From the NCBI GenBank assembly GCA_910578715.1, contig CAJTRL010000048.1, positions 1 to 29,724 of the forward strand: 29,724 bases of DNA, given 5' to 3'. Below are positions 16,236 through 22,936 of this stretch, piece by piece (the stretch's first letter is position 1; every line of letters starts with the position of its first letter). Both the position numbers and the translations under genes were made by a program. The stretch is from an uncultured Lachnospiraceae bacterium. Its GTDB lineage: Bacteria > Bacillota > Clostridia > Lachnospirales > Lachnospiraceae. Under the pieces are notes generated by a model, which was given only the letters and a program-made list of their open reading frames with translations, ran no database searches and was not told the DNA's origin.

Positions 16236-17873
16236 CTAATTGTTAATCTGTGCCTCTACGAGACTGCCATGGCAGTATCGCTCTCTGAGAAGCGGTTTCT
16301 CGATTTTCCCGGTAGGATTTCTCGGTACTTTTTCAAAAATAATCTTTCTTGGCCGCTTATACCTGGGCAGTTCTTTACAAAATTCCATAATTTCTTCTTC
16401 CGTACAGGAAACGCCCTCTTTCAGCTCGATAACAGCCGCCGCGATTTCTCCAAGCCTCGCATCCGGCAGTCCGATTACGGCCACATCTTTGATGTTATCG
16501 TTACGACACAGAAAATCTTCAATCTGAACCGGATAAAGGTTCTCTCCTCCGGAAATAATGACGTCCTTCTTCCGGTCCACCAGATAAATGAATCCGTCTT
16601 CATCCATGCGCGCCATATCTCCCGTATAGAGCCAGCCGTTTTTCAAAACTTCATCCGTCGCTTCGGGATTCTTATAATAGCAGAGCATAACGCCCGGACC
16701 GTGAACGATGAGTTCGCCCACTTCTCCCTGGGACGTTTCCTGTCCCTGCTCGTCCACAATTTTCGCTTCCCAGTGATAACCCGGTTTCCCGATGGCGCCC
16801 ACCTTATGTATATTTTCCACGCCAAGATGTACACAGCCCGGTCCGATGGATTCGCTCAGACCATAGTTTGTATCGTACTGATGGTGCGGGAAATGTTTTT
16901 TCCAGCGCTGAATCAGGCTCGGCGGAACAGGCTGTGCCCCGATGTGCATCAGCCGCCACTGTTCCAGCAGATAATGCTCCATATCCACCTTGCCGGAGTC
17001 GATGGCATCCAGCAAATCCTGTGCCCAGGGAACTAACAGCCACACAATCGTACACTGCTCTTCCGTAACCGCCCGCAGAATCCACTCCGGCTTCACGCCC
17101 CTAAGGAGCACCGCCTTGCCGGCCGTTATCAGGGAGCCAAACCAGTGCATCTTCGCCCCGGTATGATAAAGCGGCGGAATGCAGAGAAAGACGTCTTCCT
17201 TCGTCTGCCCGTGGTGATTTTGTTCCGTCTCACAGGAAGAACGCAGAGACCTGTGATTATGCAGAATCGCTTTCGGGAATCCGGTTGTCCCGGAAGAAAA
17301 ATAAATCGCCGCATAATCCGTTTCCTCAAGCGCCACCGGCGGCGCGCTGGAAGAACAGAATCCCATCAGTTTCAGGCAGTCCTCCGTATAAGAAGGCCCG
17401 TCCGGCCCCGGAAAAAACATCATCCGTACGCCGGGCAGACTCTCCGCTATCGTGTCCATACGCTCAATAAACTCCGGTCCGAAAACCAGCACTTCCACAT
17501 CCGCCAGCTCCAGACAATATTTGATTTCTTCCGCGGAATAGCGGAAATTCAAAGGAACAGCCACGCCCCCGGCTTTCAGAATACCAAAATAGATAGGCAG
17601 CCATTCCAGACAATTCATCATCAGAATGCCTACCTTCGTTTCCCTTTCCAGACCACGGCTTAAAAGCAGATTTGCAAAACGGTTAGCCCGTCTGTCAAAA
17701 TCCGTCCAGCTAAGTTCCCGGCGGTAAGGGGCACCGTTTCCCGCGCTTTCAATCAGGCTTGCCTCCCGCCATGTTACCGCACTGTCGCGCTCCTGGGACG
17801 GATTCAGCTCCACAAGCGCCGTGTCCGAACCGTATAAGCGGGCGTTCCGCTCCAAAAAATCTGTGATTACCAT
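16236..17873 (-). CDS. AMP-dependent acyl-CoA synthetase/ligase
   Basis: This 545-residue adenylate-forming enzyme links a carboxylic acid to CoA using ATP. Diagnostic motifs are YFSSGTTGFPKAI (P-loop), YGLSESIGPG, YTGDMARMDEDGF, DRKKDVIISGGENLYPVQIE and the catalytic Lys in NPTGKIEK near the C-terminus. It is a long-chain/medium-chain-type member, unlike the shorter PaaK-type ligase in the same operon, so the operon has two different acid:CoA ligases. The substrate is unknown; candidates are an aryl acid, aryl propionate or a short fatty acid. The start at 17873 has AGGAGG upstream. It begins 26 bp after the thioesterase gene ends. Confidence 0.92.
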   Translation of the reverse strand: MVITDFLERNARLYGSDTALVELNPSQERDSAVTWREASLIESAGNGAPYRRELSWTDFDRRANRFANLLLSRGLERETKVGILMMNCLEWLPIYFGILKAGGVAVPLNFRYSAEEIKYCLELADVEVLVFGPEFIERMDTIAESLPGVRMMFFPGPDGPSYTEDCLKLMGFCSSSAPPVALEETDYAAIYFSSGTTGFPKAILHNHRSLRSSCETEQNHHGQTKEDVFLCIPPLYHTGAKMHWFGSLITAGKAVLLRGVKPEWILRAVTEEQCTIVWLLVPWAQDLLDAIDSGKVDMEHYLLEQWRLMHIGAQPVPPSLIQRWKKHFPHHQYDTNYGLSESIGPGCVHLGVENIHKVGAIGKPGYHWEAKIVDEQGQETSQGEVGELIVHGPGVMLCYYKNPEATDEVLKNGWLYTGDMARMDEDGFIYLVDRKKDVIISGGENLYPVQIEDFLCRNDNIKDVAVIGLPDARLGEIAAAVIELKEGVSCTEEEIMEFCKELPRYKRPRKIIFEKVPRNPTGKIEKPLLRERYCHGSLVEAQINN

Positions 17874-17899
17874 GATTTGGTTCCTCCTTTTTGTATCAT

Positions 17900-18304
17900 T
17901 CAGCTATGATTGATAACATATCCGTTCATTGTGGCATGAGCCACATAAGTGCCGAGCTCATCTTTTACATCCACCATATAAAGCGCTGTGGTACGTCCGC
18001 TTCTCAGACAGGACGCTTCGGCGATAAGCCGCTTTCCTTTGGCCGGAGACAGAAATGTGATGGAAGCCTGCTGGCTGACCGTTATTTTCTCGAAATATCC
18101 ATTGGCCGCAACGGCACAGGCAATATCCGCCAAAGTAAAAACAGCGCCGCCCATCGGAACGTTATTTCCATTCATATGCCGCTCCTCCAAAGTCAGGGAA
18201 CAGACCGCTTTCCCCGGTTCCGCGGAATCAATCACAACGCCCGTGGCATCCGTGGCAAAATGGTCGTTCCGAAAACGACTGCGAATCTCTTCTAAATCTG
18301 GCAT
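17900..18304 (-). CDS. PaaI-family hotdog thioesterase
   Basis: This 134-residue hotdog-fold protein resembles PaaI/YbgC-type acyl-CoA thioesterases, which release free acids from CoA, often aryl-acetyl-CoA. The helix region reads HMNGNNVPMGGAVFTLADIACAV; many PaaI proteins have HGG where this one has MGG, so the catalytic arrangement may differ. ATG 18304 (MPDLEEIRSRF) follows AAAGGAG with 7-base spacing; the longer frame to 18394 would include the promoter. As first gene in an operon with two CoA ligases and IorAB, it could clear stalled aryl-CoA or tune CoA availability. Thioesterase function is inferred from the family. Confidence 0.88.
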   Translation of the reverse strand: MPDLEEIRSRFRNDHFATDATGVVIDSAEPGKAVCSLTLEERHMNGNNVPMGGAVFTLADIACAVAANGYFEKITVSQQASITFLSPAKGKRLIAEASCLRSGRTTALYMVDVKDELGTYVAHATMNGYVINHS

Positions 18305-18365
18305 AAACAGTCTCCTTTCCGTATCTGCTGTATCAATTTCCAGCATATAAAAAACTACTTTCAAT

Positions 18366-18394
18366 ACTTTAGCACTTTTAACCGCTAAAGTCAA
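18366..18394 (-). promoter_or_regulatory. promoter of the aryl-acid operon with internal dyad operator
   Basis: On the minus strand a -35 TTGACT (18389-18394), 17-bp spacer and -10 TAAAGT (18366-18371) lie about 60 bases before the thioesterase start. A perfect 7-bp inverted repeat, CTTTAGC (18367-18373) and GCTAAAG (18384-18390), separated by 10 bp, covers the -10 and most of the spacer. This is the arrangement expected of a dimeric repressor site. No regulator gene is encoded in the window. Confidence 0.75.
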
Positions 18395-18440
18395 GAAAGA
18401 ATACCGGACTGCGGGATTTTGCCGGGATTTTACGCAAAAA

Positions 18441-18479
18441 AGCGCAAAAATAAGGGAAAATCCCTGTATGGATTTCCCC
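18441..18479 (-). terminator. terminator after nrdG
   Basis: Minus-strand stem GGGGAAATCC with GGATTTTCCC (one mismatch, loop of 6) at 18454-18479 is followed by TTATTTTTGCGC and then TTTTTT. It lies about 55 bases after the nrdG stop codon and before the aryl-acid operon promoter. Confidence 0.75.
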
Positions 18480-18533
18480 GCCTGTTTATTACGCCTTTCT
18501 TAGAGCCAGTATATCATTTATCAATTACATACA

Positions 18534-19055
18534 CTAATCTGCCCACATCACGATTTCAGCCGCTTCCCGCGATTTTTTCACATCGATAATCCGCTGGTTC
18601 GAAGACCCCCGGAAACGCAGACTGATATCTTTCTGCGCTTCCACAAATTCTCCGTCTACGATAACATCCAGATAAGACAGCATTTCCCTCGTTTCTTCCC
18701 ACTTCCCGCAGAAATCATCCAGAATATCCTTATCGTAAAGATAGCCGGTATAACACCAGATGGTTTTCTCCGGGTATTGTTCTTTCACTCTCCGAAGCAA
18801 AGGCAACAGCCCCTGCTGATTCCGGTATTCCATCGGTTCCCCGCCAAGCAGCGTCAGACCCGCAATATAGGAAGGCTCCATCAGTTTTATGATTTTTTCA
18901 ATATCTTCTTTCGTAAATTCCCTTCCGTACTGAAAATCCCATGTCATTTCATTAAAACAGCCCTTACAGTGATGTGTACAGCCGCTGACAAAAATCGTCA
19001 CACGGACGCCCGGCCCGTTGGCCACATCGCATTCTTTTATTTCCGAAAAATACAT
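18534..19055 (-). CDS. nrdG: anaerobic ribonucleotide reductase activating protein
   Basis: This 173-residue radical-SAM enzyme uses S-adenosylmethionine and a [4Fe-4S] cluster to put the glycyl radical on NrdD. The cluster motif CxxxCxxC is C26, C30 and C33 in SGCTHHCKGC. GGEP at LTLLGGEPMEYRN is the SAM-binding segment of the family. The length is normal for NrdG. The start at 19055 has an AAAGGG site upstream. It sits about 66 bp downstream of nrdD on the same strand and is presumably cotranscribed, so the NrdR-type sites before nrdD should control both. Confidence 0.95.
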   Translation of the reverse strand: MYFSEIKECDVANGPGVRVTIFVSGCTHHCKGCFNEMTWDFQYGREFTKEDIEKIIKLMEPSYIAGLTLLGGEPMEYRNQQGLLPLLRRVKEQYPEKTIWCYTGYLYDKDILDDFCGKWEETREMLSYLDVIVDGEFVEAQKDISLRFRGSSNQRIIDVKKSREAAEIVMWAD

Positions 19056-19121
19056 ACATCTACCCTTTCAGATAAGCATTTCCGCTGTTCCGGCAGTCCA
19101 CATTCTTCGCCAAATGATTTT

Positions 19122-21284
19122 TTAAAGATGCAGTACCCGTTCCTTGATTTCCTGCGTTCTTCCCTGATTCCAGAACTGTGTGCCGATATAACCGCAGGTA
19201 CGCCTTGCGACGTTCATCTTATCCTGTTCCCTGTTGCCGCAGTTCGGGCACTCCCAGACGAGCTTGCCGTCCGCGTCCGGCACAATCCTGATTTCTCCGT
19301 GGTAATCGCAGACCTGGCAGTAATCGCTCTTGGTATTCAGCTCCGCGTACATAATGTGGTCATAAATATGCCGCATGACAGCCAGCACCGCATCCAGATT
19401 ATTCTCCATATTAGGCACTTCCACATAACTGATTGCGCCGCCCGGAGACAATTCCTGAAACTGCGATTCAAACGTGAGTTTTTCAAAAGCGTTTATCTCT
19501 TCGCTCACATGGACATGATAGCTGTTTGTAATATAATTTCTGTCCGTCACTCCGGGAATTGTTCCGAAACGTTTCTGCAGACATTTTGCAAATTTATAAG
19601 TCGTGGACTCTAACGGCGTTCCATACAGGCTGAAATCAATATTCGTCTCTTTTGCCCACTTTTTACAGGCATCGTTCAGACGCTGCATTACTTCCAGCGC
19701 AAAGGGCGTCGCTTCCGCGTCCGTATGGGATTTTCCGGTCATATATCTTGTACACTCACACAATCCGGCATAGCCGAGCGATATCGTGGAATATCCGCCG
19801 TAAAGCAGCTTGTCTATCGGTTCGCCTTTCTTTAGTCTTGCAAGCGCGCCATACTGCCATAAAATCGGCGCCACGTCGGATGGTGTGCCTTTTAGCCGCT
19901 CATGCCGGCACATCAGCGCCCGTTTACATAATTCCAGCCGCTCTTCAAATATCTTCCAGAACTTTTCCATATCTTTTCCGGATGAACAGGCGATATCCAC
20001 AAGATTCAGCGTCACCACGCCCTGATTAAATCTGCCGTAAAATTTCGGTTTATCATTTTCATCATGGTAAACCGTCAGAAACGAACGGCATCCCATACAG
20101 GTATAACAATTGCCGTCTTTCAGCTTTTTCATGATTTTTTCGGAAATATAGTCCGGCACCATCCGCTTCGACGTACATTTTGCGGCCAGTTTTGTCAAAT
20201 GCCAGTATTTACTTCCCTCGGATATATTATCCTCTTCCAATACATAAATCAGCTTCGGGAATGCAGGCGTAATATAAACGCCCTTTTCATTCTTCACGCC
20301 CCGGATACGCTGGTTCAGCATTTCTTCTATAACCAGCGCCAAATCATCCCTCGTCTGTCCCTCCGGCACTTCGTCGATATACATGAACACCGTTACGAAA
20401 GGCGCCTGTCCGTTGGTTGTCATCAGCGTGATAACCTGATACTGTATCATCTGTACACCGCGGTTGATTTCCTCGCGCACACGCATCTCCGCAATTTCGT
20501 TAATCTGTTCGTCCGTCAGAGAAATTTCCATTTTCTCCATCTCTTCCCGGACCTCTTTGCGGAGTTTCATCCGGCTAATCTGGACAAAAGGCGCAAGATG
20601 CGCTAACGATATACTTTGTCCGCCGTACTGTGAACTCGCAATCTGCGCGATACACTGGGTTGCGACATTACATGCCGTGGAAAAACTTTTCGGCGTGTCT
20701 ATCATCGTTTCGCTGATGACCGTCCCGTTCTGCAGCATATCTTCCAGATTGACCAGACAACAGTTGTGCATATGCTGTGCAAAATAATCCGCGTCATGAA
20801 AATGAATAATTCCCTGTTCATGCGCCTCTACAATATCCTCCGGCAGCAAAAAACGTTTCGTAATATCTTTGCTGACTTCTCCCGCCATATAATCCCGCTG
20901 TACACTGTTCACCGTCGGATTTTTATTGGAGTTTTCCTGTTTTACCTCTTCGTTATTACATTCAAGAAGCGTCAGAATCTGTTCGTCCGTGGAATTGGAT
21001 TTTCGTACAAGAGCACGCTTATAGCGATACGTAATATAATTTCTCGCCATTGTGTACGCATTGTATTTCATCAGCTGATTCTCCACCATATCCTGAATTT
21101 CTTCGACACTGGGAGAATGCTTCATTTCCTCGCAGTGGTCTGCCACCACCTCCGCAATTGCATCGATTTCGCTCTCCGTCAGCTTATCACCTTCTCTGAC
21201 GGTATCGTTCGCCTTTTTGATGGCATTGACAATCTTCTCCAAATCAAATACCACTTCCGCGCCGCTTCTTTTAATAATTTTCAT
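19122..21284 (-). CDS. nrdD: anaerobic ribonucleoside-triphosphate reductase (class III)
   Basis: This 720-residue glycyl-radical enzyme makes deoxyribonucleotides from ribonucleoside triphosphates without oxygen. The N-terminal ATP-cone (about 1-95, starting KIIKRSGAEVVFDLEKIVNAI) is the allosteric activity site. Near the C-terminus a zinc site is formed by C656, C659, C679 and C682. The glycyl radical lies in CGYIGTQFW, with the radical Gly expected at Gly698 or Gly701 according to alignment. The start at 21284 follows AAGGAG. It is the first gene of nrdD-nrdG; two NrdR-box-like sites cover its promoter, and a small hairpin abuts the ribosome binding site. Confidence 0.97.
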   Translation of the reverse strand: MKIIKRSGAEVVFDLEKIVNAIKKANDTVREGDKLTESEIDAIAEVVADHCEEMKHSPSVEEIQDMVENQLMKYNAYTMARNYITYRYKRALVRKSNSTDEQILTLLECNNEEVKQENSNKNPTVNSVQRDYMAGEVSKDITKRFLLPEDIVEAHEQGIIHFHDADYFAQHMHNCCLVNLEDMLQNGTVISETMIDTPKSFSTACNVATQCIAQIASSQYGGQSISLAHLAPFVQISRMKLRKEVREEMEKMEISLTDEQINEIAEMRVREEINRGVQMIQYQVITLMTTNGQAPFVTVFMYIDEVPEGQTRDDLALVIEEMLNQRIRGVKNEKGVYITPAFPKLIYVLEEDNISEGSKYWHLTKLAAKCTSKRMVPDYISEKIMKKLKDGNCYTCMGCRSFLTVYHDENDKPKFYGRFNQGVVTLNLVDIACSSGKDMEKFWKIFEERLELCKRALMCRHERLKGTPSDVAPILWQYGALARLKKGEPIDKLLYGGYSTISLGYAGLCECTRYMTGKSHTDAEATPFALEVMQRLNDACKKWAKETNIDFSLYGTPLESTTYKFAKCLQKRFGTIPGVTDRNYITNSYHVHVSEEINAFEKLTFESQFQELSPGGAISYVEVPNMENNLDAVLAVMRHIYDHIMYAELNTKSDYCQVCDYHGEIRIVPDADGKLVWECPNCGNREQDKMNVARRTCGYIGTQFWNQGRTQEIKERVLHL

Positions 21285-21296
21285 TCCTGCACTCCT

Positions 21297-21314
21297 TGTC
21301 CGTGAACTCGGACA
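21297..21314 (-). promoter_or_regulatory. leader hairpin abutting the nrdD ribosome binding site
   Basis: TGTCCG (21297-21302) and CGGACA (21309-21314) make a perfect 6-bp stem with a 6-base loop directly next to the AGGAG site. It may protect the mRNA 5' region or modulate translation; there is no homology to a named riboswitch. Confidence 0.55.
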
Positions 21315-21349
21315 TTACTTCCTATAAATTGTTTACCGTGTTACTGCAT

Positions 21350-21396
21350 GTACTATATATTGTATCACGGTTAATTTTTATGTCAAGGTATTGTGT
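21350..21396 (-). promoter_or_regulatory. nrdDG promoter overlapped by two NrdR-box-like sites
   Basis: Minus-strand -35 TTGACA (21381-21386), 16-bp spacer and -10 TACAAT (21359-21364). Two 16-bp sites resemble the NrdR consensus (ACACwATATATwGTGT): ATACAATATATAGTAC at 21350-21365 (13/16) covers the -10, and ACACAATACCTTGACA at 21381-21396 (11/16) covers the -35. Their centres are exactly 31 bp apart, about three helical turns, as expected for NrdR pairs. dATP-bound NrdR would block RNA polymerase. nrdR itself is not in the window. Confidence 0.8.
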
Positions 21397-21400
21397 TGAT

Positions 21401-21757
21401 TTATTTACCTTTTTTATATCCGATTTCTATCCGCGGATAATTTTCCTCCAGATAAGCCAGAATGCGCTTTACATTTTCTTCCCGCTCAAAGCGCAGTTTT
21501 CCCTCTGTGTTATCGTCTAATTTTAAAATCAGGTAAAATTCTTTCAGCAGAAATTCTCCCGATTCACCGCTTTCCACCCGCAGATATGCGTTTTGTATCT
21601 TCCGGTAGGAAACATACCGGGCATTGATAAAATAGCGGTAAAAGAAATGCGACTGTCCCATTCTGCCCTCTCCCGCTCTGGGTGCTTCCCTGAACTCTTC
21701 CAGCAAAATGTTTTTTTCCGTTATCTCTTCTGTTTTGGACAAGGGTTTAAACTTCAT
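21401..21757 (-). CDS. small conserved-looking protein of unknown function
   Basis: I do not recognise this 118-residue protein. It has a polar N-terminus (about 1-40) followed by a beta-rich stretch, FFYRYFINARYVSYRKIQNAY, then FLLKEFYLILKLDD, and a C-terminal helix VKRILAYLEENYPRIEIGYKK. The pattern of strands ending in a helix is reminiscent of bacterial PH-like domains, but that is only a guess. There is no signal peptide or membrane segment. ATG 21757 follows AGAGGA; the longer frame to 21823 would run into the tRNA terminator hairpin. Its stop codon is only a few bases from the nrdD NrdR box, and its own promoter is not obvious. Confidence 0.75.
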   Translation of the reverse strand: MKFKPLSKTEEITEKNILLEEFREAPRAGEGRMGQSHFFYRYFINARYVSYRKIQNAYLRVESGESGEFLLKEFYLILKLDDNTEGKLRFEREENVKRILAYLEENYPRIEIGYKKGK

Positions 21758-21792
21758 AGCTCTTTTCCTCTGATTGATATAATGATTAATAT

Positions 21793-21841
21793 AAAAAAAC
21801 GCTTCATAAAATATATTAAACAATAATATACTTTACGAAGC
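21793..21841 (-). terminator. terminator downstream of tRNA-Thr
   Basis: A long A/T-rich stem pairs GCTTCGTAAAGTATATTA with TAATATATTTTATGAAGC (wobble pairs) around a 5-base loop. On the minus strand it is followed by G and seven T residues. It ends transcription from the tRNA; the next gene starts about 40 bases further on. Confidence 0.85.
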
Positions 21842-21880
21842 ATTCTGCATCTTTGTGCTCTTATGATATGAGCTGCCAAA

Positions 21881-21953
21881 AGCTGGAAAAGGGACTCGAA
21901 CCCTCGACCTACTGATTACGAATCAGTTGCGCTACCGACTGCGCTATTCCAGC
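21881..21953 (-). tRNA. tRNA-Thr (anticodon CGT)
   Basis: The minus strand folds into a full cloverleaf: acceptor GCTGGAA/TTCCAGC, D-stem GCGC/GCGC, anticodon stem ACTGA/TCAGT around TTCGTAA, and T-arm with TTCGAGT. Anticodon CGT reads the threonine codon ACG. The 3' CCA is not encoded; 21881 is the discriminator base. A strong promoter lies upstream and a terminator downstream. Confidence 0.97.
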
Positions 21954-21974
21954 TTATGCCTAAACACAAAGATT

Positions 21975-22003
21975 ATTATAACGGGTAAATAATCTTTTGG
22001 CAA
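21975..22003 (-). promoter_or_regulatory. promoter of tRNA-Thr
   Basis: Minus-strand -35 TTGCCA (21998-22003), 17-bp spacer and a perfect -10 TATAAT (21975-21980), about 22 bp upstream of the tRNA. This is the strongest sigma-A-type promoter I see in the window. Confidence 0.85.
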
Positions 22004-22060
22004 GAAGTAATTTTCTTTTTCTGAATGTTTTTTCCGAAAAATGTCCCGGAATTTTACAAA

Positions 22061-22936
22061 TCAGGCTCCGGAGACCTTCCCCGGTTCCTTTACATGCACA
22101 TCCAGCTGGTTATATGGAATCGAAATATCCGCCTCATCCAGCGCATACTTGATATTTTCCGTCAGTCGCCATTTTGTCTCCCAGAAATCCTCCGATGCCG
22201 TATGACAACGCACGACAAGCATAACCGCACTGTCTCCAAGCGAATCCACAAACACCTTTTTATCCATATCCTGCAAAACTTTTTCATCCTTATCCAGCAG
22301 TCCCGTCAGGACGTTCCGCGCTTTCCGGATATCCGCCTCGTAAGAAATACCGACGGAAATATCGATTCTGCGGGTCGGCATGGCACTGGCATTCACCATG
22401 CTGGAATTGGACAGGTCGCCGTTCGGAATCACCACAAGCCTGTTATCCGCAGTCGTGAGCTTCGTATAGAAAATCTGAATCTCCATGACGGTTCCTTCAT
22501 TTCCGTTGCCGGCAATGATATAGTCGCCCACTTTGAAAGGCTTTAACAACAGAATCAATACGCCGCCCGCAAAGTTGGAAAGGCTTCCCTGTATCGCAAG
22601 TCCAATCGCCACGCCTGCAGAACCTAAAAGCGCCACAACGCTTGCCGCATCAAGGCCGAAACCGGAAGCAATAAAAAATACCAGCAGTACATAAAGTGTT
22701 ATCCGCACAAAGGAGCCGAGGAACTGGATAACGCCCACATCGGCATTCCCACGCTGCATGGATTTTTTCAAAATCTTACAGACCAGCTTAATCAGCTGCG
22801 CGCCGATAACAAATACAAGCAGCGCGAGCAGGACCCTTACCCCAAAGCGCAGCGCTTTTTCGGGAAGTTCCTGTATAAAGGACTGTATCAGCCCAACATC
22901 AACAGGTTCATCTGTCAGAACTTCAATCGGCATCAT
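22061..22936 (-). CDS. small-conductance mechanosensitive channel, MscS family
   Basis: This 291-residue membrane protein is an MscS-type channel, which opens under membrane tension to release solutes during hypo-osmotic shock. Two N-terminal hydrophobic helices (about 30-55 and 70-95) precede the pore helix TM3, VALLGSAGVAIGLAIQGSLSNFAGGVLIL, rich in the Gly/Ala pattern of the family. The following beta domain has PFKVGDYI and NGDLSNSSMVNAS. The C-terminal region matches the cytoplasmic vestibule. ATG 22936 (or 22933) follows GGAGAGGAG inside the end of glgB; the genes overlap by 14 bp, so translation is probably coupled to glgB. Confidence 0.93.
   Translation of the reverse strand: MMPIEVLTDEPVDVGLIQSFIQELPEKALRFGVRVLLALLVFVIGAQLIKLVCKILKKSMQRGNADVGVIQFLGSFVRITLYVLLVFFIASGFGLDAASVVALLGSAGVAIGLAIQGSLSNFAGGVLILLLKPFKVGDYIIAGNGNEGTVMEIQIFYTKLTTADNRLVVIPNGDLSNSSMVNASAMPTRRIDISVGISYEADIRKARNVLTGLLDKDEKVLQDMDKKVFVDSLGDSAVMLVVRCHTASEDFWETKWRLTENIKYALDEADISIPYNQLDVHVKEPGKVSGA

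Noticed and set aside
16269..17036. 255-codon plus-strand frame opposite the acyl-CoA ligase
   Set aside because: Shadow of a clear adenylate-forming enzyme, with no start signal or recognisable domain.
18777..19613. 278-codon plus-strand frame opposite nrdG and nrdD
   Set aside because: Antisense to two conserved proteins and across their spacer; no ribosome binding site.
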